Assembly (NCBI GenBank): GCA_016287385.1
Contig: JAEEWM010000018.1
Location: forward strand, 1 to 48,868
Length of the DNA: 48,868 nt
DNA from: Clostridiaceae bacterium
GTDB taxonomy: Bacteria > Bacillota > Clostridia > Oscillospirales > Acutalibacteraceae
Direction of reading: 5' to 3'
This document shows, piece after piece, positions 40,258-48,868 of this stretch. The notes under the pieces were generated by a model. It searched no databases. It had not been told where the DNA came from and worked only from the letters and a program-made list of their open reading frames with translations. Within the stretch, counting starts at the first letter, position 1. Every line of letters begins with the position of its first letter. The translations under genes were made by a program, and so were the position numbers.

Positions 40258-40922
40258 TGATTTACCCCTTTTTCAATTATTTTCATAAGCGAATCAAGCG
40301 CCGCTTCAAAACCGAGGTCGTCAGTATCGAAAACTATACCGCCCGGCGCCACTTTAAGCGGCGCCACGGCGCGGTGGCTGTCGTTATAATCACGAGTTTT
40401 TATATCGGAAAGTATGTCGTCATAATTTACGCTCATACCCTTTTCCGTAAGTTCCTTGTATCTGCGGTTTGCGCGCGTCTCGGGCGTTGCCGTGACAAAC
40501 ACCTTGACCGTCGCGTCCGGCAGGACTACCGTACCGATATCTCTGCCGTCCATAATAACGTTGTTTTCCCTTGCGAGTTTTCTTTGAAGTTCAAGCAGGA
40601 AAGCGCGCACAGGCGGCTTTGCGCTGACCGCCGACGCCATCATCGATATTTCAGGCGTGCGTATAAGCGAGTTTACGTCTTCTCCGTCAAGAAACACGTG
40701 CTGCTCTTTGCCGATAAACCTGATATCGACCGAAGTATCCTCAAGTATTTTTTCAATATCGCAGTCAAGCTCAGTACCGTGACCTTCACGGCTGAATTTT
40801 AACCCGACGGCGCGATAAAGCGCCCCCGTATCCACATATATATATCCGAGTTTTTCAGCCGCCGCGCGTGCGAGCGTGCTCTTGCCCGCCCCGGCGGGAC
40901 CGTCAAGTGCTATTGAAACCAT
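40254..40922 (-). CDS. cmk: Cytidylate kinase
   Basis: The 222-residue enzyme phosphorylates CMP and dCMP with ATP. It has P-loop IALDGPAGAGKSTLARAAAEKLG, then YVDTGALYRAVGL, VIMDGRDIGTVVLPDA and FVTATPETRANRRYKEL, all standard. I start it at ATG 40922 because the family begins at this point; an in-frame ATG at 40940, next to the upstream stop, cannot be ruled out and neither has a very strong ribosome binding site. It lies between a flavoprotein gene and ispH-rpsA, an arrangement common in Clostridia. Confidence 0.93.
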   Translation of the reverse strand: MVSIALDGPAGAGKSTLARAAAEKLGYIYVDTGALYRAVGLKFSREGHGTELDCDIEKILEDTSVDIRFIGKEQHVFLDGEDVNSLIRTPEISMMASAVSAKPPVRAFLLELQRKLARENNVIMDGRDIGTVVLPDATVKVFVTATPETRANRRYKELTEKGMSVNYDDILSDIKTRDYNDSHRAVAPLKVAPGGIVFDTDDLGFEAALDSLMKIIEKGVNQ

Positions 40923-40939
40923 AGTATTCCCAACTTTCA

Positions 40940-42169
40940 TTATTTTTTCGCGGCGCTTTTCCCGGCGAGAAATCCCGTCGAAAAAGCGATTTGCAGATTA
41001 AAGCCGCCGGTGAATGCGTCAACGTCTATCACTTCGCCCGCGAAATAAAGGTTATTTATAAGCTTTGAGGACATATCCGAGGGATTTATCTCTTTTAAGC
41101 TGATACCGCCCCGCGTTATTACCGCTTCCTCTATCGGTCCGAAACCGGAAACGCTCACACGAAGGCGCTTTATCGCGCCTATAAGCAACTCACGGTCGCT
41201 TTTCGTTATCTGATTTACTTTTGTACGCGGCGAAATACCGGCAATGTTTATTATAACCGGAATAATGCTCTTAGGCAACAGTTTATCGAGCGCGTTTATC
41301 AAATCGCGGTTCTTTTCAACCTCAAAATCGCGCAGAAGTCTTCCGTCAAGCCGGTCGTCGCTCAGTGCCGGTTTGAGGTCGACAAGCACGAAATAATCCT
41401 TCGGGTCTCCGGTTATATGCGCCGACGCCGAAAGCGTCAGCGGACCGGATATTCCGGTGTGAGTGAAAAGCATTTCGCCCAGTTCGCTGTAAACCGCCTT
41501 TTTCACACCCGATTTATAAAGCGACAAAGTTACGTTTTTAAGCGACAACCCCGCAAGGCGGGTACAAAAGCCCTCTTTTGCTTCAAGGCGTATAAGCGAT
41601 GGAGTTACCGGTGTTACGGTATGCCCGAGCGCAACGGATAACGGGTAGCCGTCGCCGGCAGAACCGGTAAGCGGATATGATTTACCGCCGGTCGCGAGTA
41701 TGACCGCGTCGGCTTTTATCACCTCACCCGAAGCAAGCTTTACGCCGACCGCGGCGCCGTTCACGCTTACAATTTCACGCGCGGTGCCGGTCTTTATTAC
41801 GGCGCTTTTTTTGGCGGCGCCGCAAAGCGCGTCCACAATATCGACCGCCTTATCGGATACAGGAAAAACCCTGTTTCCGCGTTCGGTTTTAAGCGGCACG
41901 CCGCGACTCTCAAAAAAGCGCATCGTATCACCCGAATCAAAAGCGGAAAACGCGGAATACAGAAACTTGCCGCCGCGGGCGACGTTTGATATCAGGGTCG
42001 GCACGTCGCAGTTGTTTGTTACGTTGCACCTGCCCTTGCCGGTTATCATGACCTTTCGCGCCGGACGTTCGTTTTTTTCAATAACGGTGACACGGGTTTC
42101 GTCCGTTTTTGCCGCTACCGCCGCCATAAGACCGGCGGCACCGCCGCCGATTATCACTATATCACGCAT
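40940..42169 (-). CDS. HI0933/YhiN-family flavoprotein (BaiN-like)
   Basis: The 409-residue FAD protein opens with DIVIIGGGAAGLMAAVAA, then the family-specific ERPARKVMITGKGRCNVTNNCD near 33-54, AVILATGGKSYPLTGSAGDGY, and FAGEVIDVDAFTGGFNLQIAFSTG at the C-terminus. Members bind FAD and NAD(P)H; one is linked to bile-acid dehydroxylation (BaiN), but most have unknown substrates and this gene is not near bile genes. It leads the cmk/ispH-rpsA operon, with GGGAGG and a promoter just upstream. Confidence 0.87.
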   Translation of the reverse strand: MRDIVIIGGGAAGLMAAVAAKTDETRVTVIEKNERPARKVMITGKGRCNVTNNCDVPTLISNVARGGKFLYSAFSAFDSGDTMRFFESRGVPLKTERGNRVFPVSDKAVDIVDALCGAAKKSAVIKTGTAREIVSVNGAAVGVKLASGEVIKADAVILATGGKSYPLTGSAGDGYPLSVALGHTVTPVTPSLIRLEAKEGFCTRLAGLSLKNVTLSLYKSGVKKAVYSELGEMLFTHTGISGPLTLSASAHITGDPKDYFVLVDLKPALSDDRLDGRLLRDFEVEKNRDLINALDKLLPKSIIPVIINIAGISPRTKVNQITKSDRELLIGAIKRLRVSVSGFGPIEEAVITRGGISLKEINPSDMSSKLINNLYFAGEVIDVDAFTGGFNLQIAFSTGFLAGKSAAKK

Positions 42170-42191
42170 TTTTCCACCTCCCGACAGGCAT

Positions 42192-42220
42192 ATTCTACAC
42201 TAACGTATAAAAAAAGTAAA
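42192..42220 (-). promoter_or_regulatory. Promoter of the flavoprotein-cmk-ispH operon
   Basis: TTTACT (42215-42220), a 17-bp spacer and TAGAAT (42192-42197) lie on the minus strand. The -35 lies in the T-tract of the pckA terminator. Confidence 0.6.
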
Positions 42221-42242
42221 GCGGGAGATTTTCATCTCCCGC
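42211..42242 (-). terminator. pckA terminator
   Basis: GCGGGAGAT, short loop, ATCTCCCGC then TTTACTTTTTTT on the minus strand, seven bases after the pckA stop. Confidence 0.88.
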
Positions 42243-42249
42243 AAAAGTA

Positions 42250-43854
42250 TTAAAGCTGAGGTCCGGCGCTTACGAGCGCTTTGCCCGCCTCGTTGCCCTC
42301 ATATTTCTTAAAGTTGTTTATAAAACGGCTCGCGAGGTCTTTTGCCTTTTCCTCCCATATTTCGGGACTCGCGTAGGTATCGCGCGGGTCGAGTATGCCG
42401 GTATCGACTCCCGGAAGCTCGGTCGGCACCTCAATACCGAATATCGGCATTTTCTTTGTGGGCGCTTTAAGTATATCGCCGCCGAGAATAGCGTCGATTA
42501 TACCGCGGGTATCTTTAATGGAAATGCGCTTGCCCGTGCCGTTCCAGCCGGTGTTTACAAGGTACGCCTTTGCGCCGCTCTTCTGCATTCTCTTTACAAG
42601 CTCTTCCGCATACTTTGTCGGGTGAAGCTCCAGAAACGCCTGACCGAAGCACGCCGAGAACGTGGGGGTCGGTTCGGTTATGCCGCGCTCGGTACCCGCG
42701 AGCTTCGCGGTAAAGCCGGAAAGGAAATAATACTGCGTCTGCTCGGGCGTAAGTATCGATACCGGAGGCAGAACGCCGAACGCGTCGGCGGAAAGGAATA
42801 TAACGTCCTTTGCGGCGGGAGCCGCGGATATCGGACGGACTATGTTCTTTATATGTGTTATCGGATAGGAAACGCGGGTGTTTTCGGTAACGCTCTTATC
42901 GGCAAAATCGATTTTTCCGTTTTCATCAAGCGTTACGTTTTCAAGAAGCGCGTTGCGCTTTATCGCGTTGTAAATATCGGGCTCCGCGTCCTTATCAAGG
43001 TTTATAACCTTCGCGTAGCAGCCGCCCTCGAAGTTGAAGACGCCTTTATCGTCCCAGCCGTGCTCGTCATCGCCTATAAGCAAACGCTTCGGGTCGGTTG
43101 AAAGCGTGGTTTTGCCGGTGCCGGAAAGTCCGAAGAAAATCGCGGTGTTTTCACCGTTCATATCGGTGTTTGCCGAACAGTGCATCGAGGCGATACCTTT
43201 AAGCGGCAGATAGTAGTTCATCATCGAGAACATACCTTTTTTCATTTCGCCGCCGTACCAGGTGTTGATTATGACCTGCTCGCGGCTCGTGATATTGAAT
43301 ACCACCGCGGTTTCGGAGTTAAGACCGAGTTCCTTATAGTTTTCCACCTTTGCTTTTGAGGCGTTATAAACCACAAAATCGGGCTCGAAGTTTTCAAGTT
43401 CCTCCGCCGTGGGCTCTATAAACATATTCTTTATGAAGTGCGCCTGCCAGGCGACCTCCATAATAAAGCGGATAGCCATACGTGTATCCTTATTCGCGCC
43501 GCAGAAGGCGTCTACAACGAAAAGGCGCTTGTTTGAAAGCTCTTTCGTCGCTATATCCTTGACCGCCGCCCAGGTCGCCTCGCTCGCTATATGGTTATCG
43601 TTTTTGTATTCGTCACTCGTCCACCAAACGGTATCCTTCGAGTTCTCATCCATAACGATAAATTTATCCTTGGGCGAACGTCCGGTATAAATACCCGTCA
43701 TTACGTTTACCGCGCCGAGCTCGCTCACCTGCCCTTTTTCAAAGCCTTCAAGGCCGGGTTTTGTCTCCTCCGCAAACAGTTCCTCAAAAGAGGGGTTGCG
43801 GACTATTTCGACAGTACCCGAAATGCCGTACTTTTTCAAATCGATACCTTTCAT
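42250..43854 (-). CDS. pckA: Phosphoenolpyruvate carboxykinase (ATP)
   Basis: The 534-residue enzyme interconverts oxaloacetate and PEP with ATP/ADP. The kinase loop [26 protein letters not shown] (about 245-270) has the P-loop and metal-binding Asp-Asp; [14 protein letters not shown] binds oxaloacetate; the late segment [17 protein letters not shown] is typical. In fermentative gut anaerobes it often fixes CO2 on PEP. I place the start at ATG 43854, six bases after GAGGTG; the upstream GTG lies in that site. Single gene with own promoter and terminator. Confidence 0.96.
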   Translation of the reverse strand: MKGIDLKKYGISGTVEIVRNPSFEELFAEETKPGLEGFEKGQVSELGAVNVMTGIYTGRSPKDKFIVMDENSKDTVWWTSDEYKNDNHIASEATWAAVKDIATKELSNKRLFVVDAFCGANKDTRMAIRFIMEVAWQAHFIKNMFIEPTAEELENFEPDFVVYNASKAKVENYKELGLNSETAVVFNITSREQVIINTWYGGEMKKGMFSMMNYYLPLKGIASMHCSANTDMNGENTAIFFGLSGTGKTTLSTDPKRLLIGDDEHGWDDKGVFNFEGGCYAKVINLDKDAEPDIYNAIKRNALLENVTLDENGKIDFADKSVTENTRVSYPITHIKNIVRPISAAPAAKDVIFLSADAFGVLPPVSILTPEQTQYYFLSGFTAKLAGTERGITEPTPTFSACFGQAFLELHPTKYAEELVKRMQKSGAKAYLVNTGWNGTGKRISIKDTRGIIDAILGGDILKAPTKKMPIFGIEVPTELPGVDTGILDPRDTYASPEIWEEKAKDLASRFINNFKKYEGNEAGKALVSAGPQL

Positions 43855-43883
43855 ATTTATCACCTCATTAAGATTTCATACTG

Positions 43884-43912
43884 ATTATATCATAAAACAT
43901 TTTGAAACGCAA
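43884..43912 (-). promoter_or_regulatory. pckA promoter
   Basis: TTGCGT (43907-43912), a 17-bp spacer and TATAAT (43884-43889) lie on the minus strand, 30 bases before the ATG. Confidence 0.65.
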
Positions 43913-43983
43913 CGAAAAAATTGATATTTTTTTAACAATGTTAATATTTATACCGTTTTTGAGAATTGCGTACAATTATTTGA

Positions 43984-46900
43984 TTATTTTCGTGCAATAC
44001 GCCGTTTGATTTTGGCAAAGCCCGCTTTAAGCGTACTGATAACGCCTCTGTGCTTTATTGCGGAAAGCGTACGGCGCAGAAGGCTGCGCTTTCTCGGCAG
44101 CAGATTGCCGAAAAGCGATTCGAGTATTTCGATATTCACGTTTTCGTCGTTATTATACGATATACACTCCGCGCAAAGCCTGCTAATCTGATAATCATAT
44201 TTCGAAAGTTCGGGATCGCTTAAAACGTGGTTCAAGACTGTCTTTAAGCTCAAAAGCTTAAATGAGACGTTCAAGCGACTTGCTTCCCTATCGGGATACA
44301 GTTTTGACAACGCTTCGGGAATAACCAGAGCTTCGGTCTTTTTAAGACAGTCGAGGTAAAAGCATACGTCGCCCCCAAATCTGAACGAATCAGTGAAAGA
44401 AAGGTTATTCTTTCGCAAAAAGCCGGTTTTCACCATTACGGTGGAAAACGCAATACGGCGATCGTTTATTATCTCGGGTATCACTCTTCCGCTGATGTTT
44501 GAGGTATCTGCCGTTTCCTCTTCACCGTCAACGCCGATCACGGTGTAACATGTATGCGAAAAATCAGCGCCGGTTACGCACATTTCGATAACCTGAAATT
44601 CGATTTTTTCGGGCGCAAACACATCGTACTGATCGATAAAAGCGATATACTCGCCCGCCGCCTTATGTATGGCGGCGTTGCAGGCGTCGGCAAAACCGGA
44701 GTTTTCTTCAAGGTGCAGAATACTCGCCTGCGGCGCTTTTGAAACAAAATCGTTTAGCGGCGCGATATCCTCGGAAGAGTCAACGTCAATAAGTAGTATC
44801 TCAATATTTTTATAAGTCTGCGAAAGCACGGACTGCGCCGCCCGACAGACAAATTCCACGCCGTTTGAAAACGGTATAGCCACCGTGACCTTCGGACTGT
44901 TGGTATCCGAGACAAACTTTTCTCTTAACCCGGCGAATTCGTTTTCGACGTATTCGGTTGCTTTCGGATAAGGCATTGTTTTCATGAATTCATACATTTT
45001 CCGCATGAAAACATATTCCGAGCCCTCAAGCCGCTCACGTGTTTCTTTGTCGGTTTGCTTAACGAGGTTTATCCAAAGTTCCTCGCCCTCGGATACCATT
45101 ACGGGGCTTGTATTTCCCTGCTGCAATCTGTGAAGACGGGTAGTGACAAGAACCTCAGGAATATGCAGGAATTTATAGCCCGCAAACATCATATCTCCCC
45201 AAAGCACGTAATCCTGCACACAGCGAAGGTCGGTACGGAAATTGCCGCACTCGGTAAACGCCTGCCGCGGTATAAGAAGCGTCAAGCCGTTTATCGCGCC
45301 GTGGAGTAATGAATACTCGGGTTTTGCCGTCAGCTCGTCGTGCTCTTTGACCGCCACAAGATAAACCTGTGAGTTTTCATCCATCAGGTCATAATCAGAA
45401 TACGGAATAATCCTTTTATCTAAAAAGCCGTTTTCTTCGAGAAAACGCATTTCCCTTTCAATTTTTTGCGGATAATAGCGGTCGTCGTGACTCAGCCACG
45501 AGAAATAATCGCCGGTCATTTTTTCGAGCGCGAGGTTAAGCGCCGTTGAAACGCCGCCGTTTTCTTTTTTGAGATATACTATTTTTTCCCCGTAGCTGCG
45601 GGCAATTTTATCAGTGTTATCAGTGCTGCCGTCGTTTACCACAATCACCTCTATATTGCGGTAGGTCTGCGCCAGCGCCGAATCTATCGCCTCGCGCATA
45701 TAGTTTTCGCCGTTATAAACAGGTATTACGATTGATACCTTTTTTTCACCCCGCTTGCCGCTTTTATCCGACGCGGTCCCGGCGGGATTGTTTTTCGTAA
45801 CACTTTTATTATTCATATCGCATACATCCTCCGGCGTAAAAAACTCCGCGCCCGACGTTATGCGCCGGTAACACTGCCCGTTAAACGCCGCCACGGCTTT
45901 TTTTACGTTTGTATTCTGATAATCGATATCTTCGGGCGAACACGGCTTAAAACCGGCGCCTTTAAGCAACTCTGACGGCTTCGCCTTTACGCCGAAAAGT
46001 CTGCGGTATATGCCGTTAAGATGAAAAAGCAGTTTTTTCACTTCCGGGTCGTTCGTGTTAAGCGGATGTTCCTTTAAGTCTTTACGTCCAAGTTTATACG
46101 ACTGCCTTTCATAAGCGAGGCGGTATACTTCATTTATACGCTTTTCATACCCGGTAAGCGAATATTTTTCTTTTGCGAGTTCCCTGCCCGCCTTACCGCG
46201 GGATATGCGCTCCTCCTTATTTTCCATAAGGTATTTAATTTTCCCGTAAAGGTCGTCGCTGTCAAGGTTTTTAACGAGAACGCCGACCTCGGGCGCGTTG
46301 GTTACGTCAGGCAAAGCGGTATTGTCAAACACCACGACGGGTCTTCCCGCCGCCATTGCTTCAAGCGCCATCATACCGAAGCTTTCACACTCGGAAGGCA
46401 TTAAAAATACGTCGCAGGCGCCAAAGCATTTCTTTACCGTATCGCTTTTAATGTTTCCGAGTTCTATTATTCTGTAACGGTCCTTTATTTCGTCAAGCAG
46501 ACCTATCTGAGAACAGGTCAGAAGCGTTATACCCTCGGTGTTGTCAAACATTTTCAGCGCGTCAACTATATAGTTAGTGCCCTTGAAATCCGCCTGCGCC
46601 CTGAAAAACAGCACAAAATCGTCTTTCGGAATACCGAGTAAGCGACGTACTTCGCCCTTTGTCATCGGCAGGTCAAAGTCGGATACGTTAACGCCGAAAG
46701 GTATAAGGTGCACTGTCATATCCCTTGTGTACGGGTTTTCCTTTACAAGACGGTACATATACTCCGAATGAACGATTATATCCACATCGGCGGACTTAAA
46801 AAAGTCACTTTTAATTTGCCACATTGCGGCGCTCATATCTTTTTTGAAAGGAAAATGCGTGAACAGCCGCTCACAGCCGCCGCAACCCTCGGTAAACTTT

Positions 46901-47352
46901 TTACAGTCGGTCGGGTGCACGCAGCGCCCGGTCATCATCCACGGGTCGTGGAAGCTTATAACGGTCGGCTTGCGCTTTGCTTCTCTTTCAAGTTCAAAAA
47001 ATCCGAGGTTTGAGTTGTGGAACTGGTGATAGTGCGCCACGTCGGCTTCTTTGTACTCCTTCGACGCGTAAAGCGCCGGTGATGAAACGGATAATACGGA
47101 CATCACGTCAAGCGCGTTTCTTTCCTCAAAGCGTAATGCGTCGCAAAACTCGATTTCCCGCTGTTTTTCAAGTATCGGTATGACTTCATCGTCCCGTGAC
47201 AGCTTTCTTAACACCTTCATTTTAACCGTATCGCGGGTATCACGGTTAATCTGCTTCATTATGTCGTAACCGTTAAAGCCCCTGCCGTACAGGTCAAACT
47301 CGGTAACCTCGAGAATTTTAAGTGATTTTTCTTCTATCATATTATTCTTCAT
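43984..47352 (-). CDS. Tri-modular glycosyltransferase (GT4 + GT2 + GT2)
   Basis: This 1122-residue protein has a GT4-type GT-B part (about 1-420; HYHQFHNSNLG, VIVHSEYMYRLV, and the donor-site motif FLMPSECESFGMMALEAMAAGRPVVVFD), a linker, a GT2 GT-A domain from about 535 (VSIVIPVYNGENYMREAID, VVNDGSTDNTD, DYFSWLSHDD), and a second GT2 domain from about 819 (VTVAIPFSNGVEFVCRAAQS, a diverged LLIDVDSSED). The last domain lacks the clear DGS motif and may be weak or structural. It would build several linkages of a surface glycan in the cytoplasm; no membrane segment is seen. It overlaps the upstream GT gene by 11 bp. The start could be ATG 47352 or 47340. Confidence 0.88.
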   Translation of the reverse strand: MKNNMIEEKSLKILEVTEFDLYGRGFNGYDIMKQINRDTRDTVKMKVLRKLSRDDEVIPILEKQREIEFCDALRFEERNALDVMSVLSVSSPALYASKEYKEADVAHYHQFHNSNLGFFELEREAKRKPTVISFHDPWMMTGRCVHPTDCKKFTEGCGGCERLFTHFPFKKDMSAAMWQIKSDFFKSADVDIIVHSEYMYRLVKENPYTRDMTVHLIPFGVNVSDFDLPMTKGEVRRLLGIPKDDFVLFFRAQADFKGTNYIVDALKMFDNTEGITLLTCSQIGLLDEIKDRYRIIELGNIKSDTVKKCFGACDVFLMPSECESFGMMALEAMAAGRPVVVFDNTALPDVTNAPEVGVLVKNLDSDDLYGKIKYLMENKEERISRGKAGRELAKEKYSLTGYEKRINEVYRLAYERQSYKLGRKDLKEHPLNTNDPEVKKLLFHLNGIYRRLFGVKAKPSELLKGAGFKPCSPEDIDYQNTNVKKAVAAFNGQCYRRITSGAEFFTPEDVCDMNNKSVTKNNPAGTASDKSGKRGEKKVSIVIPVYNGENYMREAIDSALAQTYRNIEVIVVNDGSTDNTDKIARSYGEKIVYLKKENGGVSTALNLALEKMTGDYFSWLSHDDRYYPQKIEREMRFLEENGFLDKRIIPYSDYDLMDENSQVYLVAVKEHDELTAKPEYSLLHGAINGLTLLIPRQAFTECGNFRTDLRCVQDYVLWGDMMFAGYKFLHIPEVLVTTRLHRLQQGNTSPVMVSEGEELWINLVKQTDKETRERLEGSEYVFMRKMYEFMKTMPYPKATEYVENEFAGLREKFVSDTNSPKVTVAIPFSNGVEFVCRAAQSVLSQTYKNIEILLIDVDSSEDIAPLNDFVSKAPQASILHLEENSGFADACNAAIHKAAGEYIAFIDQYDVFAPEKIEFQVIEMCVTGADFSHTCYTVIGVDGEEETADTSNISGRVIPEIINDRRIAFSTVMVKTGFLRKNNLSFTDSFRFGGDVCFYLDCLKKTEALVIPEALSKLYPDREASRLNVSFKLLSLKTVLNHVLSDPELSKYDYQISRLCAECISYNNDENVNIEILESLFGNLLPRKRSLLRRTLSAIKHRGVISTLKAGFAKIKRRIARK

Positions 47353-48508
47353 TTTCCTTTAATGAGTTATATAAAGCGTCATTGCTGTTGCAGTAATAGT
47401 GCAATTTCAAATAAGCACGCATTTCTTCCGCTTTTTGAGGATTCTCCGCTTTAAGAATACGGTATATATCCCCGGCTATTTCGATACGTTCAATATCCGA
47501 TTCCCGAGCCACCTTTTCCCTCTCTTCCGAGACCTGCCCGGTGTGTATCCTTATCGTTGCGGTATCGTAAGGTATACATACAAAACGGTATTCTTTAATA
47601 AGGCGCGCCCACATATCGCGTTCCTGCGTTATGCGCTTTTTTTCGTCGAACACGCCGAATTTATCAAACGCCTCTTTGGGAATGAGCACCGAGCCGCCGT
47701 TTATCTCGCCGAAAAGCAACGGAGCATACTTATCAACAAGCGATGTTTTGTAATCGAAGGCCGCAAGCTTAGCGTTGACCGTATCCTCTGCGAGAAGCTT
47801 TCCGTCTTTATCCGCAAACTTAAAGGCGGAATACGGTATTACCTTTTCGCCTCTGTGACGCTTCAAATAGCCGACGAGTTTTTCAATATGGTCGCCGTCA
47901 ATTAAATCATCGTGGCTAAGCCACGCGAAATAATCGCCGGTCATTGCATTTATCCCCGCGTTCAGCGCCGACGAGACACCGCCGTTTTCCTTTCTGATAT
48001 ATTTTATACGGTCGCCGTAAGAAGCGAGTATACCGTCCGTGCCGTCGGTGCTTCCGTCATTGACGGCAATTATTTCAATGTTGGGATACGTCTGTGAAAA
48101 CGCACAGTCAAGCGCATTTTGCAGATACTTTTCGCCGTTATATACCGGTATTATAAGCGATACCTTAGGCATGAAGCTTTCATCCGCCGGCAAACGGTCA
48201 AGTTCGCTTTCGTAAAGTATAATATTTGCCGCAGTATTAAAAGCGTTAAGTCTGTTTCTCACAAAAAGGTTTTCCCTGTGCTGTGACTGCTCAAACCCGC
48301 CGATATTTCCGCTAAGCGCCGCCACTCTTTCACCGAGCAGCGAAATTTCACCTTTAAGCGCCGCGTTTTCCGCACGCGCCGCGTTCAGTTCATCCGAAAG
48401 ACCGTCATAAAGCTTTCTGTATTTCGGATAGGTTATTCTTCTTATGAACAGCACCGATTTTCTAAGCGGCGTTATTTTTTTCAGCGTATCGCGAAACGTT
48501 CTGCCCAT
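47342..48508 (-). CDS. GT2 glycosyltransferase with N-terminal coiled coil
   Basis: The 388-residue protein has a basic N-terminus (1-35), a coiled-coil-like stretch (about 36-75; LSDELNAARAENAALKGEISLL), and a GT2 domain from about 112: VSLIIPVYNGEKYLQNALD, AVNDGSTDGTDG, KYIRKENGGVSSALNAGI and GDYFAWLSHDDLIDG. These motifs closely match the middle domain of the neighbouring tri-modular protein, suggesting a shared origin. A coiled coil could pair it with that protein. It has a clear promoter and AAAGGTGA ribosome binding site. Sugar donor and acceptor are unknown; surface polysaccharide is likely. Confidence 0.88.
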   Translation of the reverse strand: MGRTFRDTLKKITPLRKSVLFIRRITYPKYRKLYDGLSDELNAARAENAALKGEISLLGERVAALSGNIGGFEQSQHRENLFVRNRLNAFNTAANIILYESELDRLPADESFMPKVSLIIPVYNGEKYLQNALDCAFSQTYPNIEIIAVNDGSTDGTDGILASYGDRIKYIRKENGGVSSALNAGINAMTGDYFAWLSHDDLIDGDHIEKLVGYLKRHRGEKVIPYSAFKFADKDGKLLAEDTVNAKLAAFDYKTSLVDKYAPLLFGEINGGSVLIPKEAFDKFGVFDEKKRITQERDMWARLIKEYRFVCIPYDTATIRIHTGQVSEEREKVARESDIERIEIAGDIYRILKAENPQKAEEMRAYLKLHYYCNSNDALYNSLKENEE

Positions 48509-48550
48509 AACATCACCTTTCCCCGTATGATTAACATAATATTATAGGTA

Positions 48551-48579
48551 AGTATACCATATATAGCGGATAATTGCAA
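48551..48579 (-). promoter_or_regulatory. Promoter of the glycosyltransferase operon
   Basis: TTGCAA (48574-48579), a 17-bp spacer and TATACT (48551-48556) lie on the minus strand. Confidence 0.7.
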
Positions 48580-48614
48580 CGAAAAACAATATAACGGCAA
48601 AAAATAAATAATTC

Positions 48615-48642
48615 TTGCAAATAATAAAAAATGTGGTAAAAT
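48615..48642 (+). promoter_or_regulatory. tRNA-Val promoter
   Basis: TTGCAA (48615-48620), a 16-bp spacer and TAAAAT (48637-48642), 15 bases before the tRNA 5' end. Confidence 0.6.
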
Positions 48643-48657
48643 GGTATGTAGTTTCCC

Positions 48658-48734
48658 GGAGGCATAGCTCAGCTGGTCAGAGCGTACGGTTCACATCCGT
48701 AAGGTCGCGGGTTCGAGCCCCTCTGTCTCCACCA
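48658..48734 (+). tRNA. tRNA-Val (anticodon CAC)
   Basis: The 77-base cloverleaf has acceptor GGAGGCA/TGTCTCC, D-arm GCTC...GAGC, anticodon arm TACGG-TTCACAT-CCGTA with CAC at 34-36, T-loop TTCGAGC, and an encoded CCA end. It decodes GTG. The T-stem has one C-T mismatch (GCGGG against CCCTC), a small oddity that is tolerated in many tRNAs. Confidence 0.95.
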
Positions 48735-48782
48735 ATAATGTCCGAAACAGACCGTCAGGTTTGGTTCGGGCATTATTCTTTT
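48734..48782 (+). terminator. Terminator of the tRNA gene
   Basis: AATAATGTCCGAA and TTCGGGCATTATT form 13-bp arms (one G-T pair), followed by CTTTT. Confidence 0.75.
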
Positions 48783-48868
48783 GCACAGGGGCTCGAACAG
48801 GGCGGTTTCGGCAAAGCCGGAATTGCAACCTTTCGGTGAACGGTTGCAAAGCCCGTGGGCGTGTAGCC
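48783..48868. other. Window end, no gene seen
   Basis: This short stretch holds a TTGCAACC...GGTTGCAA inverted repeat (48823-48849) and an antisense copy of part of the tRNA T-arm (ggggctcgaac, 48789-48799). I cannot assign a gene. Confidence 0.3.

Noticed and set aside
48615-48839. 74-codon plus-strand frame across the tRNA
   Set aside because: It runs through a certain tRNA gene and its terminator.

Overview
The window looks like a chromosomal segment from a low-to-mid GC, Gram-positive anaerobe of the class Clostridia, probably a gut Ruminococcaceae/Oscillospirales-type organism. The evidence is the gene content: RqcH, TrmK, DUF1858, an IspH-ribosomal S1 fusion, a GGGtGRT protein with its Fe-S scaffold partner, ATP-type PEP carboxykinase, DnaD/DnaI helicase loading and a type I dockerin. 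Signals are also Firmicutes-like: many SigA-type promoters with 17-bp spacers, strong GGAGG ribosome binding sites, several TTG starts, a guanine riboswitch and a Bacillus-type SOS box. All assignments are from reading the sequence; no database search was run.

Layout, left to right. 1-4610: a cut-off secreted protein, a beta-helix lipoprotein, a sugar-binding lipoprotein and one sugar ABC permease; the second permease and the ATPase are not here. 5009-10755: an amino-sugar salvage group (NahK-like kinase, NagA, GH123/DUF4091 enzyme) lying directly downstream of the replication genes dnaI and dnaD in one orientation. 10817-11022: a free-standing 5S rRNA gene with its own consensus promoter and terminator. 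11033-16830: a purA-led cluster (purA, yhaM, DUF1858, trmK, rqcH, TIM-barrel isomerase). 16853-18505: a divergent Wzm/Wzt-type polysaccharide export pair. 18512-19258: tcdA. 19263-25382: a 2007-residue secreted protein made of 14 Ig-like repeats and ending in a dockerin. 25401-27252: the GGGtGRT/Fe-S scaffold pair. 27271-28712: a MATE transporter. 28721-29013: a 57-residue membrane protein under a perfect LexA/SOS operator. 29108-30298: a diacylglycerol glucosyltransferase-like enzyme. 30302-36394: a guanine riboswitch followed by xpt and a complete BmpA/NupOPQ-type nucleoside importer. 36479-42220: an FAD protein, ispH-rpsA, cmk and an HI0933-type flavoprotein. 42221-43912: pckA. 43984-48579: two large glycosyltransferase genes. 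48615-48782: tRNA-Val(CAC).

Two units read as coherent systems. The first is purine salvage: one guanine-sensing leader appears to control both the xanthine phosphoribosyltransferase and a whole nucleoside ABC importer, with intercistronic hairpins after the binding-protein gene. The second is amino-sugar salvage from N-acetylhexosamine glycans. The most novel candidates are the SOS-controlled mini membrane protein, a lysine- and phenylalanine-rich insertion of about 87 residues inside the first nucleotide-binding domain of the importer ATPase, and the giant dockerin repeat protein. I saw no CRISPR array, insertion sequence or prophage.
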